Below, in pieces: positions 22,765-35,632 of a stretch of 64,000 bases of DNA (position 1 is the first letter of the stretch; each line of letters begins with the position of its first letter). Below the pieces are notes generated by a model, which saw only the letters and a list, made by a program, of their open reading frames with translations, was not told the DNA's origin and searched no databases. The stretch lies in assembly GCA_960531495.1 (NCBI GenBank), contig OY482861.1, positions 992,001-1,056,000 on the forward strand, written 5' to 3'. Made by a program: the position numbers and the translations under genes. The stretch is from Zeus faber (Eukaryota > Chordata > Actinopteri > Zeiformes > Zeidae).

Positions 22765-24475
22765 TGTGGGAAAAAACGCATTTTCAGCCGATTTAAACAT
22801 CGAAAAGGGGAATTGGTTAAACGCTTCAGTCATTACTCTGTGTGACAGTGTCAGACAGTCTAAATACAATGGTGAACTAATTTATGCTGCTAAAGCGTTG
22901 TTTGTCAAACAGTTTTAGGCCTATACAACATGTATTTGTCGAGGTATGAGCATTTTCAGAACATTGGACGGTTTGCTGTCTAGCTGAATTAGAGAAACAC
23001 CGAACCATTGTCTCTTCAGAGGTGAATGATTCAGAATGCTGCAGTACAGCATTGAAATTTAATTAATATGATGAACAATTATGTGCTTCCTAAGTTTTTC
23101 TCTCAGATTTCTATGCCCATCTAACATGTATTTCTGGAGTTATGATCATTTTCAGAACTTGTGACGGTTTGCTGTCTAGCTGAATTAGAGAAACACCGAA
23201 CCATTGTCTCTTCAGAGGTGAATGATTCAGAATGCTGCAGTACAGCATAGAAATTTTATTAATATGATGAACTATTATGTGCTTCTTAAGTGTTTCTCAC
23301 AGATTTCTAGGCCCATCTAACATGTATTTGTGGAGTTATGATCATTTTCATCATTGTGTGCACATGTGGGAAAAAACGCATTTTCAGCCGATTTAAACGT
23401 CGAAAAGGGGAATTGGTTAAACGCTTCAGTCATTACTCTGTGTGACAGTGTCAGACAGTTTAAATACAATGGTGAACTAGTATATGCTGCTAAAGTGTTG
23501 TTTGTCAACCAGTTTTAGGCCCATCTAACATGTATTTGTCGAGTTATGATCATTTTCATCATTATGTGTACATGTGGGAAAAAACGCATTTTCAGCCGAT
23601 TTAAACGTCGAAAAGGGGAATTGCTTAAACGCTTCAGTCATTACTCTGTGTGACAGTGTCAGACAGTTTAATTACAATGGTGAACTAGTATATGCTGCTA
23701 AAGCGTTGTTTGTCAAACAGTTTTAGGCCCATACAACATGTATTTGTCGAGGTATGAGCATTTTCAGAACATTGGACGGTTTGCTGTCTAGCTGAATTAG
23801 AGAAACACCGAACCATTGTCTCTTCAGAGGTGAATGATTCAGAATGCTGCAGTACAGCATAGAAATTTAATTAATATGATGAACTATTATGTGCTTCTGA
23901 AGTGTTTCTCTCAGATTTCTATGCCCATCTAACATGTATTTGTGGAGTTATGATCATTTTCATCATTGTGTGCACATGTGGGAAAAAACGCATTTTCAGC
24001 CGATTTAAACGTCGAAAAGGGGAATTGGTTAAACGCTTCAGTCATTACTCTGTGTGACAGTGTCAGACAGTTTAAATACAATGGTGAACTAGTATATGCT
24101 GCTAAAGTGTTGTTTGTCAACCAGTTTTAGGCCCATCTAACATTTATTTGTCGAGTTATGATCATTTTCATCATTATGTGTACATGTGGGAAAAAACGCA
24201 TTTTCAGCCGATTTAAACGTCGAAAAGGGGAATTGCTTAAACGCTTCAGTCATTACTCTGTGTGACAGTGTCAGACAGTTTAATTACAATGGTGAACTAG
24301 TATATGCTGCTAAAGCGTTGTTTGTCAAACAGTTTTAGGCCCATACAACATGTATTTGTCGAGGTATGAGCATTTTCAGGACATTGGACGGTTTGCTGTC
24401 TAGCTGAATTAGAGAAACACCGAACCATTGTCTCTTCAGAGGTGAATGATTCAGAATGCTGCAGTACAGCATAGA
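22765..24475 (+). repeat. 11711-bp-offset duplication related to the 3440-bp duplicon
   Basis: Matches 34476-36186 at offset 11711. Shared rare markers are CGATTTAAACATCG, CAGTCTAAATAC, GAACTAATTTATGCTGC, GGCCTATACAACATG, GAACAATTATGTGC, GTGCTTCTGAAGTG, CATTTATTTG and CATTTTCAGGACATTGG. The first part also recurs in the second 3440-bp copy, from about 37916. This locus is the likely older relative of that duplicon. Confidence 0.8.
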
Positions 24476-27400
24476 AATTTAATTAATATGATGAACTATT
24501 ATGTGCTTCTTAAGTGTTTCTCACAGATTTCTAGGCCCATCTAACATGTATTTGTGGAGTTATGATCATTTTCATCATTGTGTGCACATGTGGGAAAAAA
24601 CGCATTTTCAGCCGATTTAAACGTCGAAAAGGGGAATTGGTTAAACGCTTCAGTCATTACTCTGTGTGACAGTGTCAGACAGTTTAAATACAATGGTGAA
24701 CTAGTATATGCTGCTAAAGTGTTGTTTGTCAAACAGTTTTCGGCCCATCTAACATGTATTTGTCGAGTTATGATTATTTTCATCATTGTGTGCACATGTG
24801 GGAAAAAACGCATTTTCAGCCGATTTAAACGTCGAAAAGGGGAATTGGTTAAACGCTTCAGTCATTACTCTGTGTGACAGTGTCAGACAGTTTAATTACA
24901 ATGGTGAACTAGTATATGCTGCTAAAGCGTTGTTTGTCAAACAGTTTTAGGCCCATACAACATGTATTTGTCGAGGTATGAGCATTTTCAGAACATTGGA
25001 CGGTTTGCTGTCTAGCTGAATTAGAGAAACACCGAACCATTGTCTCTTCAGAGGTAAATGATTCAGAATGCTGCAGTACAGCATTGAAATTTAATTAATG
25101 TGATGAACTGTTATGTGCTTCCTAAGTTTTTCTCTCAGATTTCTATGCCCATCTAACATGTATTTCTGGAGTTATGATCATTTTCAGAACTTGTGACGGT
25201 TTGCTGTCCAACTGAATTAGAGAAACACCGAACCATTGTCTCTTCAGAGGTGAATGATTCAGAATGCTGCAGTACAGCATAGAAATTTAATTAATATGAT
25301 GAACTATTATGTTCTTCTTAAGTGTTTCTCACAGATTTCTAGGCCCATCTAACATGTATTTGTGGAGTTATGATCATTTTCATCATTGTGTGCACATGTG
25401 GGAAAAAACGCATTTTCAGCCGATTTAAACGTCGAAAAGGGGAATTGGTTAAACGCTTCAGTCATTACTCTGTGTGACAGTGTCAGACAGTTTAAATACA
25501 TTGGTGAACTAGTATATGCTGCTAAAGTGTTGTTTGTCAACCAGTTTTAGGCCCATCTAACATGTATTTGTCGAGTTATGATCATTTTCATCATTATGTG
25601 TACATGTGGGAAAAAACGCATTTTCAGCCGATTTAAACGTCGAAAAGGGGAATTGCTTAAACGCTTCAGTCATTTCTCTGTGTGACAGTGTCAGACAGTT
25701 TAAATACAATGGTGAACTAGTATATGCTGCTAAAGCGTTGTTTGTCAAACAGTTTTAGGCCCATACAACATTGTATTTGACGAGGTATGAGCATTTTCAG
25801 AACATTGGACGGTTTGCTGTCTAGCTGAATTAGAGAAACACCGAACCATTGTCTCTTCAGAGGTGAATGATTCAGAATGCTGCAGTACAGCATAGAAATT
25901 TTATTAATATGATGAACTATTATGTGCTTCTTAAGTGTTTCTCACAGATTTCTAGGCCCATCTAACATGTATTTGTGGAGTTATGATAATTTTCATCATT
26001 GTGTGCACATGTGGGAAAAACGCATTTTCAGCCGATTTAAACGTCGAAAAGGGGAATTGGTTAAACGCTTCAGTCATTACTCTGTGTGACAGTGTCAGAC
26101 AGTTTAAATACAATGGTGAACTAGTATATGCTGCTAAAGTGTTGTTTGTCAAACAGTTTTAGGCCCATCTAACATGTATTTGTGGAGTTATGATTATTTT
26201 CATCATTGTGTGCACATGTGGGAAAAAACGCATTTTCAGCCGATTTAAACGTCGAAAAGGGGAATTGGTTAAACGCTTCAGTCATTACTCTGTGTGACAG
26301 TGTCAGACAGTTTAATTACAATGGTGAACTAGTATATGCTGCTAAAGCGTTGTTTGTCAAACAGTTTTAGGCCCATACAACATGTATTTGTCGAGGTATG
26401 AGCATTTTCAGAACATTGGACGGTTTGCTGTCTAGCTGAATTAGAGAAACACCGAACCATTGTCTCTTCAGAGGTGAATGATTCAGAATGCTGCAGTACA
26501 GCATTGAAATTTAATTAATGTGATGAACTGTTATGTGCTTCCTAAGTTTTTCTCTCAGATTTCTATGCCCATCTAACATGTATTTCTGGAGTTATGATCA
26601 TTTTCAGAACTTGTGACGGTTTGCTGTCTAACTGAATTAGAGAAACACCGAACCATTGTCTCTTCAGAGGTGAATGATTCAGAATGCTGCAGTACAGCAT
26701 AGAAATTTAATTAATATGATGAACTATTATGTGCTTCTTAAGTGTTTCTCACAGATTTCTAGGCCCATCTAACATGTATTTGTGGAGTTATGATCATTTT
26801 CATCATTGTGTGCACATGTGGGAAAAAACGCATTTTCAGCCGATTTAAACGTCGAAAAGGGGAATTGCTTAAACGCTTCAGTCATTTCTCTGTGTGACAG
26901 TGTCAGACAGTTTAAATACAATGGTGAACTAGTATATGCTGCTAAAGCGTTGTTTGTCAAACAGTTTTAGGCCCATACAACATTGTATTTGACGAGGTAT
27001 GAGCATTTTCAGAACATTGGACGGTTTGCTGTCTAGCTGAATTAGAGAAACACCGAACCATTGTCTCTTCAGAGGTGAATGATTCAGAATGCTGCAGTAC
27101 AGCATAGAAATTTTATTAATATGATGAACTATTATGTGCTTCTTAAGTGTTTCTCACAGATTTCTAGGCCCATCTAACATGTATTTGTGGAGTTATGATA
27201 ATTTTCATCATTGTGTGCACATGTGGGAAAAAACGCATTTTCAGCCGATTTAAACGTCGAAAAGGGGAATTGGTTAAACGCTTCAGTCATTACTCTGTGT
27301 GACAGTGTCAGACAGTTTAAATACAATGGTGAACTAGTATATGCTGCTAAAGTGTTGTTTGTCAACCAGTTTTAGGCCCATCTAACATGTATTTGTCGAG

Positions 27401-28782
27401 TTATGATCATTTTCATCATTATGTGTACATGTGGGAAAAAACGCATTTTCAGCCGATTTAAACGTCGAAAAGGGGAATTGCTTAAACGCTTCAGTCATTA
27501 CTCTGTGTGACAGTGTCAGACAGTTTAATTACAATGGTGAACTAGTATATGCTGCTAAAGCGTTGTTTGTCAAACAGTTTTAGGCCCATACAACATGTAT
27601 TTGTCGAGGTATGAGCATTTTCAGAACATTGGACGGTTTGCTGTCTAGCTGAATTAGAGAAACACCGAACCATTGTCTCTTCAGAGGTGAATGATTCAGA
27701 ATGCTGCAGTACAGCATAGAAATTTTATTAATATGATGAACTATTATGTGCTTCCTAAGTTTTTCTCTCAGATTTCTATGCCCATCTAACATGTATTTCT
27801 GGAGTTATGATCATTTTCAGAACTTGTGACGGTTTGCTGTCTAACTGAATTAGAGAAACACCGAACCATTGTCTCTTCAGAGGTGAATGATTCAGAATGC
27901 TGCAGTACAGCATAGAAATTTAATTAATATGATGAACTATTATGTGCTTCTTAAGTGTTTCTCTCAGATTTCTATGCCCATCTAACATGTATTTCTGGAG
28001 TTATGATCATTTTCAGAACTTGTGACGGTTTGCTGTCTAACTGAATTAGAGAAACACCGAACCATTGTCTCTTCAGAGGTGAATGATTCAGAATGCTGCA
28101 GTACAGCATAGAAATTTAATTAATATGATGAACTATTATGTGCTTCTTAAGTGTTTCTCACAGATTTCTAGGCCCATCTAACATGTATTTGTGGAATTAT
28201 GATCATTTTCATCATTGTGTGCACATGTGGGAAAAAACGCATTTTCAGCCGATTTAAACGTCGAAAAGGGGAATTGGTTAAACGCTTCAGTCATTACTCT
28301 GTGTGACAGTGTCAGACAGTTTAAATACAATGGTGAACTAGTATATGCTGCTAAAGTGTTGTTTGTCAAACAGTTTTCGGCCCATCTAACATGTATTTGT
28401 CGAGTTATGATTATTTTCATCATTGTGTGCACATGTGGGAAAAAACGCATTTTCAGCCGATTTAAACGTCGAAAAGGGGAATTGGTTAAACGCTTCAGTC
28501 ATTACTCTGTGTGACAGTGTCAGACAGTTTAAATACAATGGTGAACTAGTATATGCTGCTAAAGCGTTGTTTGTCAAACAGTTTTAGGCCCATACAACAT
28601 GTATTTGTCGAGGTATGAGCATTTTCAGAACATTGGACGATTTGCTGTCTAGCTGAATTAGAGAAACACCGAACCATTGTCTCTTCAGAGGTGAATGATT
28701 CAGAATGCTGCAGTAAAGCATTGAAATTGTATTAATATGATGAACTATTATGTGCTTCCTAAGTTTTTCTCTCAGATTTCTG

Positions 28783-28947
28783 TGCCCATCTAACATGTAT
28801 TTCAGGGGTTATGATCATTTTCAGAACTTGTGACGGTTTGCTGTCTAGCTGAATTTGAGAAACACCGAACCATTGTCTCTTCAGAGGTGAATGATTCAGA
28901 ATGCTGCAGTACAGCATAGAAATTTAAGTGTTTCTCACAGATTTCTA
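28783..28947 (+). repeat. Shortened B monomer (165 bp)
   Basis: B2-type monomer lacking about 31 bp near its 3' end. GAAATTTAAGTGTTTCTCAC replaces the normal GAAATTTAATTAATATGATGAAC...CTTCTTAAGTGTTTC. The repeated word TTAA at both edges suggests deletion between short direct repeats. It also has TTTCAGGGGTTATG and GAATTTGAG, unlike its neighbours. This is the largest internal deletion in array 1. Confidence 0.88.
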
Positions 28948-31900
28948 GGCCCATCTAACATGTATTTGTGGAGTTATGATCATTTTCATCATAGTGTGTA
29001 CATGTGGGAAAAAACGCATTTTCAGCCGATTTAAACGTCGAAAAGGGGAATTGGTTAAACGCTTCAGTCATTACTCTGTGTGACAGTGTCAGACAGTTTA
29101 AATACAATGGTGAACTAGTATATGCTGCTAAATTGTTGTTTGTCAAACAGTTTTAGGCCCATCTAACATGTATTTGTGGAGTTATGATCATTTTCATCAT
29201 TGTGTGCACATGTGGGAAAAAACGCATTTTCAGCCGATTTAAACGTCGAAAAGGGGAATTGGTTAAACGCTTCAGTCATTACTCTGTGTGACAGTGTCAG
29301 ACAGTTTAAATACAATGGTGAACTAGTATATGCTGCTAAAGCGTTGTTTGTCAAACAGTTTTAGGCCCATACAACATGTATTTGTCGAGGTATGAGCATT
29401 TTCAGACCATTGAACGATTTGCTGTCTAGCTGAATTAGAGAAACACCGAACCATTGTCTCTTCAGAGGTGAATGATTCAGAATGCTGCAGTACAGCATTG
29501 AAATTTAATTAATATGATGAACTATTATGTGCTTCCTAAGTTTTTCTCTCAGATTTCTATGCCCATCTAACATGTATTTCTGGAGTTATGATCATTTTCA
29601 GAACTTGTGACGGTTTGCTGTCTAGCTGAATTAGAGAAACACCGAACCATTCTCTATTCAGAGGTGAATGATTCAGAATGCTGCAGTACAGCATAGAAAT
29701 TTAATTAATATGATGAACTATTAAGTGCTTCTTAAGTGTTTCTCACAGATTTCTAGGCCCATCTAACATGTATTTGTGGAGTTATGATCATTTTCATCAT
29801 TGTGTGCACATGTGGGAAAAAACGCATTTTCAGCCGATTTAAACGTCGAAAAGGGGAATTGGTTAAACGCTTCAGTCATTACTCTGTGTGACAGTGTCAG
29901 ACAGTTTAAATACAATGGTGAACTAGTATATGCTGCTAAAGTGTTGTTTGTCAAACAGTTTTAGGCCCATGTACAATGTATTTGTCGAGTTATGATTATT
30001 TTCATCATTGTGTGCACATGTGGGAAAAAACGCATTTTCAGCCGATTTAAACGTCGAAAAGGGGAATTGGTTAAACGCTTCAGTCATTACTCTGTGTGAC
30101 AGTGTCAGACAGTTTAAATACAATGGTGAACTAGTATATGCTGCTAAAGTGTTGTTTGTCAAACAGTTTTAGGCCCATGTACAATGTATTTGTCGAGTTA
30201 TGATTATTTTCATCATTGTGTGCACATGTGGGAAAAAACGCATTTTCAGCCGATTTAAACGTCGAAAAGGGGAATTGGTTAAACGCTTCAGTCATTACTC
30301 TGTGTGACAGTGTCAGACAGTTTAAATACAATGGTGAACTAGTATATGCTGTTAAAGCGTTGTTTGTCAAACAGTTTTAGGCCCATACAACATGTATTTG
30401 ACGAGGTATGAGCATTTTCAGAACATTGGACGGTTTGCTGTCTAGCTGAATTAGAGAAACACCGAACCATTGTCTCTTCAGAGGTGAATGATTCAGAATG
30501 CTGCAGTACAGCATAGAAATTTTATTAATATGATGAACTATTATGTGCTTCCTAAGTTTTTCTCTCAGATTTCTATGCCCATCTAACATGTATTTCTGGA
30601 GTTATGATCATTTTCAGAACTTGTGACGGTTTGCTGTCTAACTGAATTAGAGAAACACCGAACCATTGTCTCTTCAGAGGTGAATGATTCAGAATGCTGC
30701 AGTACAGCATAGAAATTTTATTAATATGATGAACTATTATGTGCTTCTTAAGTGTTTCTCACAGATTTCTAGGCCCATCTAACATGTATTTGTGGAGTTA
30801 TGATCATTTTCATCATTGTGTGCACATGTGGGAAAAAACGCATTTTCAGCCGATTTAAACGTCGAAAAGGGGAATTGGTTAAACGCTTCAGTCATTACTC
30901 TGTGTGACAGTGTCAGACAGTTTAAATACAATGGTGAACTAGTATATGCTGCTAAAGTGTTGTTTGTCAACCAGTTTTAGGCCCATCTAACATGTATTTG
31001 TCGAGTTATGATCATTTTCATCATTATGTGTACATGTGGGAAAAAACGCATTTTCAGCCGATTTAAACGTCGAAAAGGGGAATTGCTTAAACGCTTCAGT
31101 CATTACTCTGTGTGACAGTGTCAGACAGTTTAATTACAATGGTGAACTAGTATATGCTGCTAAAGCGTTGTTTGTCAAACAGTTTTAGGCCCATACAACA
31201 TGTATTTGTCGAGGTATGAGCATTTTCAGAACATTGGACGGTTTGCTGTCTAGCTGAATTAGAGAAACACCGAACCATTGTCTCTTCAGAGGTGAATGAT
31301 TCAGAATGCTGCAGTACAGCATAGAAATTTTATTAATATGATGAACTATTATGTGCTTCCTAAGTTTTTCTCTCAGATTTCTATGCCCATCTAACATGTA
31401 TTTCTGGAGTTATGATCATTTTCAGAACTTGTGACGGTTTGCTGTCTAACTGAATTAGAGAAACACCGAACCATTGTCTCTTCAGAGGTGAATGATTCAG
31501 AATGCTGCAGTACAGCATAGAAATTTAATTAATATGATGAACTATTATGTGCTTCTTAAGTGTTTCTCACAGATTTCTAGGCCCATCTAACATGTATTTG
31601 TGGAGTTATGATCATTTTCATCATTGTGTGCACATGTGGGAAAAAACGCATTTTCAGCCGATTTAAACGTCGAAAAGGGGAATTGGTTAAACGCTTCAGT
31701 CATTACTCTGTGTGACAGTGTCAGACAGTTTAAATACATTGGTGAACTAGTATATGCTGCTAAAGTGTTGTTTGTCAACCAGTTTTAGGCCCATCTAACA
31801 TGTATTTGTCGAGTTATGATCATTTTCATCATTATGTGTACATGTGGGAAAAAACGCATTTTCAGCCGATTTAAACGTCGAAAAGGGGAATTGCTTAAAC

Positions 31901-32192
31901 GCTTCAGTCATTTCTCTGTGTGACAGTGTCAGACAGTTTAAATACAATGGTGAACTAGTATATGCTGCTAAAGCGTTGTTTGTCAAACAGTTTTAGGCCC
32001 ATACAACATTGTATTTGACGAGGTATGAGCATTTTCAGAACATTGGACGGTTTGCTGTCTAGCTGAATTAGAGAAACACCGAACCATTATCTCTTCAGAG
32101 GTGAATGATTCAGAATGCTGCAGTACAGCATAGAAATTTTATTAATATGATGAACTATTATGTGCTTCTTAAGTGTTTCTCACAGATTTCTA

Positions 32193-35100
32193 GGCCCATC
32201 TAACATGTATTTGTGGAGTTATGATCATTTTCATCATTGTGTGCACATGTGGGAAAAAACGCATTTTCAGCCGATTTAAACGTCGAAAAGGGGAATTGGT
32301 TAAACGCTTCAGTCATTACTCTGTGTGACAGTGTCAGACAGTTTAAATACAATGGTGAACTAGTATATGCTGCTAAAGTGTTGTTTGTCAACCAGTTTTA
32401 GGCCCATCTAACATTTATTTGTCGAGTTATGATCATTTTCATCATTATGTGTACATGTGGGAAAAAACGCATTTTCAGCCGATTTAAACGTCGAAAAGGG
32501 GAATTGCTTAAACGCTTCAGTCATTACTCTGTGTGACAGTGTCAGACAGTTTAATTACAATGGTGAACTAGTATATGCTGCTAAAGCGTTGTTTGTCAAA
32601 CAGTTTTAGGCCCATACAACATGTATTTGTCGAGGTATGAGCATTTTCAGGACATTGGACGGTTTGCTGTCTAGCTGAATTAGAGAAACACCGAACCATT
32701 GTCTCTTCAGAGGTGAATGATTCAGAATGCTGCAGTACAGCATAGAAATTTTATTAATATGATGAACTGTTATGTGCTTCCTAAGTTTTTCTCTCAGATT
32801 TCTATGCCCATCTAACATGTATTTCTGGAGTTATGATCATTTTCAGAACTTGTGACGGTTTGCTGTCTAACTGAATTAGAGAAACACCGAACCATTGTCT
32901 CTTCAGAGGTGAATGATTCAGAATGCTGCAGTACAGCATAGAAATTTAATTAATATGATGAACTATTATGTGCTTCTTAAGTGTTTCTCTCAGATTTCTA
33001 TGCCCATCTAACATGTATTTCTGGAGTTATGATCATTTTCAGAACTTGTGACGGTTTGCTGTCTAACTGAATTAGAGAAACACCGAACCATTGTCTCTTC
33101 AGAGGTGAATGATTCAGAATGCTGCAGTACAGCATAGAAATTTAATTAATATGATGAACTATTATGTGCTTCTTAAGTGTTTCTCACAGATTTCTAGGCC
33201 CATCTAACATGTATTTGTGGAGTTATGATCATTTTCATCATTGTGTGCACATGTGGGAAAAAACGCATTTTCAGCCGATTTAAACGTCGAAAAGGGGAAT
33301 TGGTTAAACGCTTCAGTCATTACTCTGTGTGACAGTGTCAGACAGTTTAAATACAATGGTGAACTAGTATATGCTGCTAAAGTGTTGTTTGTCAACCAGT
33401 TTTAGGCCCATCTAACATTTATTTGTCGAGTTATGATCATTTTCATCATTATGTGTACATGTGGGAAAAAACGCATTTTCAGCCGATTTAAACGTCGAAA
33501 AGGGGAATTGGTTAAACGCTTCAGTCATTACACTGTGTGACAGTGTCAGACAGTTTAAATACAATGGTGAACTAGTATATGCTGCTAAAGTGTTGTTTGT
33601 CAAACAGTTTTCGGCCCATCTAACATGTATTTGTCGAGTTATGATTATTTTCATCATTGTGTGCACATGTGGGAAAAAACGCATTTTCAGCCGATTTAAA
33701 CGTCGAAAAGGGGAATTGGTTAAACGCTTCAGTCATTACTCTGTGTGACAGTGTCAGACAGTTTAAATACAATGGTGAACTAGTATATGCTGCTAAAGCG
33801 TTGTTTGTCAAACAGTTTTAGGCCCCTACAACATGTATTTGACGAGGTATGAGCATTTTCAGAACATTGGACGGTTTGCTGTCTAGCTGAATTAGAGAAA
33901 CACCGAACCATTGTCTCTTCAGAGGTGAATGATTCAGAATGCTGCAGTACAGCATAGAAATTTTATTAATATGATGAACTATTATGTGCTTCCTAAGTTT
34001 TTCTCTCAGATTTCTATGCCCATCTAACATGTATTTCTGGAGTTATGATCATTTTCAGAACTTGTGACGGTTTGCTGTCTAGCTGAATTGGAGAAACACC
34101 GAACCATTGTCTCTTCAGAGGTGAATGATTCAGAATGCTGCAGTACAGCATAGAAATTTAATTAATATGATGAACTATTATGTGCTTCTTAAGTGTTTCT
34201 CACAGATTTCTAGGCCCATCTAACATGTATTTGTGGAGTTATGATCATTTTCATCATTGTGTGCACATGTGGGAAAAAACGCATTTTCAGCCGATTTAAA
34301 CGTCGAAAAGGGGAATTGGTTAAAGGCTTCAGTCATTACTCTGTTTGACAGTGTCAGACAGTTTAAATACAATGGTGAACTAGTATATGCTGCTAAAGTG
34401 TTGTTTGTCAAACAGTTTTAGGCCCATCTAACATGTATTTGTCGAGTTATGATCATTTTCATCATTATGTGCACATGTGGGAAAAAACGCATTTTCAGCC
34501 GATTTAAACATCGAAAAGGGGAATTGGTTAAACGCTTCAGTCATTACTCTGTGTGACAGTGTCAGACAGTCTAAATACAATGGTGAACTAATTTATGCTG
34601 CTAAAGCGTTGTTTGTCAAACAGTTTTAGGCCTATACAACATGTATTTGTCGAGGTATGAGCATTTTCAGAACATTGGACGGTTTGCTGTCTAGCTGAAT
34701 TAGAGAAACACCGAACCATTGTCTCTTCAGAGGTGAATGATTCAGAATGCTGCAGTACAGCATTGAAATTTAATTAATATGATGAACAATTATGTGCTTC
34801 CTAAGTTTTTCTCTCAGATTTCTATGCCCATCTAACATGTATTTCTGGAGTTATGATCATTTTCAGAACTTGTGACGGTTTGCTGTCTAGCTGAATTAGA
34901 GAAACACCGAACCATTGTCTCTTCAGAGGTGAATGATTCAGAATGCTGCAGTACAGCATAGAAATTTTATTAATATGATGAACTATTATGTGCTTCTTAA
35001 GTGTTTCTCACAGATTTCTAGGCCCATCTAACATGTATTTGTGGAGTTATGATCATTTTCATCATTGTGTGCACATGTGGGAAAAAACGCATTTTCAGCC

Positions 35101-35632
35101 GATTTAAACGTCGAAAAGGGGAATTGGTTAAACGCTTCAGTCATTACTCTGTGTGACAGTGTCAGACAGTTTAAATACAATGGTGAACTAGTATATGCTG
35201 CTAAAGTGTTGTTTGTCAACCAGTTTTAGGCCCATCTAACATGTATTTGTCGAGTTATGATCATTTTCATCATTATGTGTACATGTGGGAAAAAACGCAT
35301 TTTCAGCCGATTTAAACGTCGAAAAGGGGAATTGCTTAAACGCTTCAGTCATTACTCTGTGTGACAGTGTCAGACAGTTTAATTACAATGGTGAACTAGT
35401 ATATGCTGCTAAAGCGTTGTTTGTCAAACAGTTTTAGGCCCATACAACATGTATTTGTCGAGGTATGAGCATTTTCAGAACATTGGACGGTTTGCTGTCT
35501 AGCTGAATTAGAGAAACACCGAACCATTGTCTCTTCAGAGGTGAATGATTCAGAATGCTGCAGTACAGCATAGAAATTTAATTAATATGATGAACTATTA
35601 TGTGCTTCTGAAGTGTTTCTCTCAGATTTCTA
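32193..35632 (+). repeat. 3440-bp tandem segmental duplication, copy 1 (17 monomers)
   Basis: This 17-monomer segment recurs immediately downstream at 35633-39072 in perfect tandem. Both copies have the same monomer order and share rare markers: CATTTATTTG, CATTTTCAGGACATTGG in the B1 head, TAAAGGCTTC (34321 and 37761), CGATTTAAACATCG, GGCCTATACAAC and GAACAATTATG. I noticed only scattered differences, for example TTACACTGTG at 33529 where copy 2 has TTACTCTGTG, and GTCGAG in copy 1 where copy 2 has GTTGAG at 36865. This is among the youngest events in the window, or possibly an assembly duplication. Confidence 0.9.
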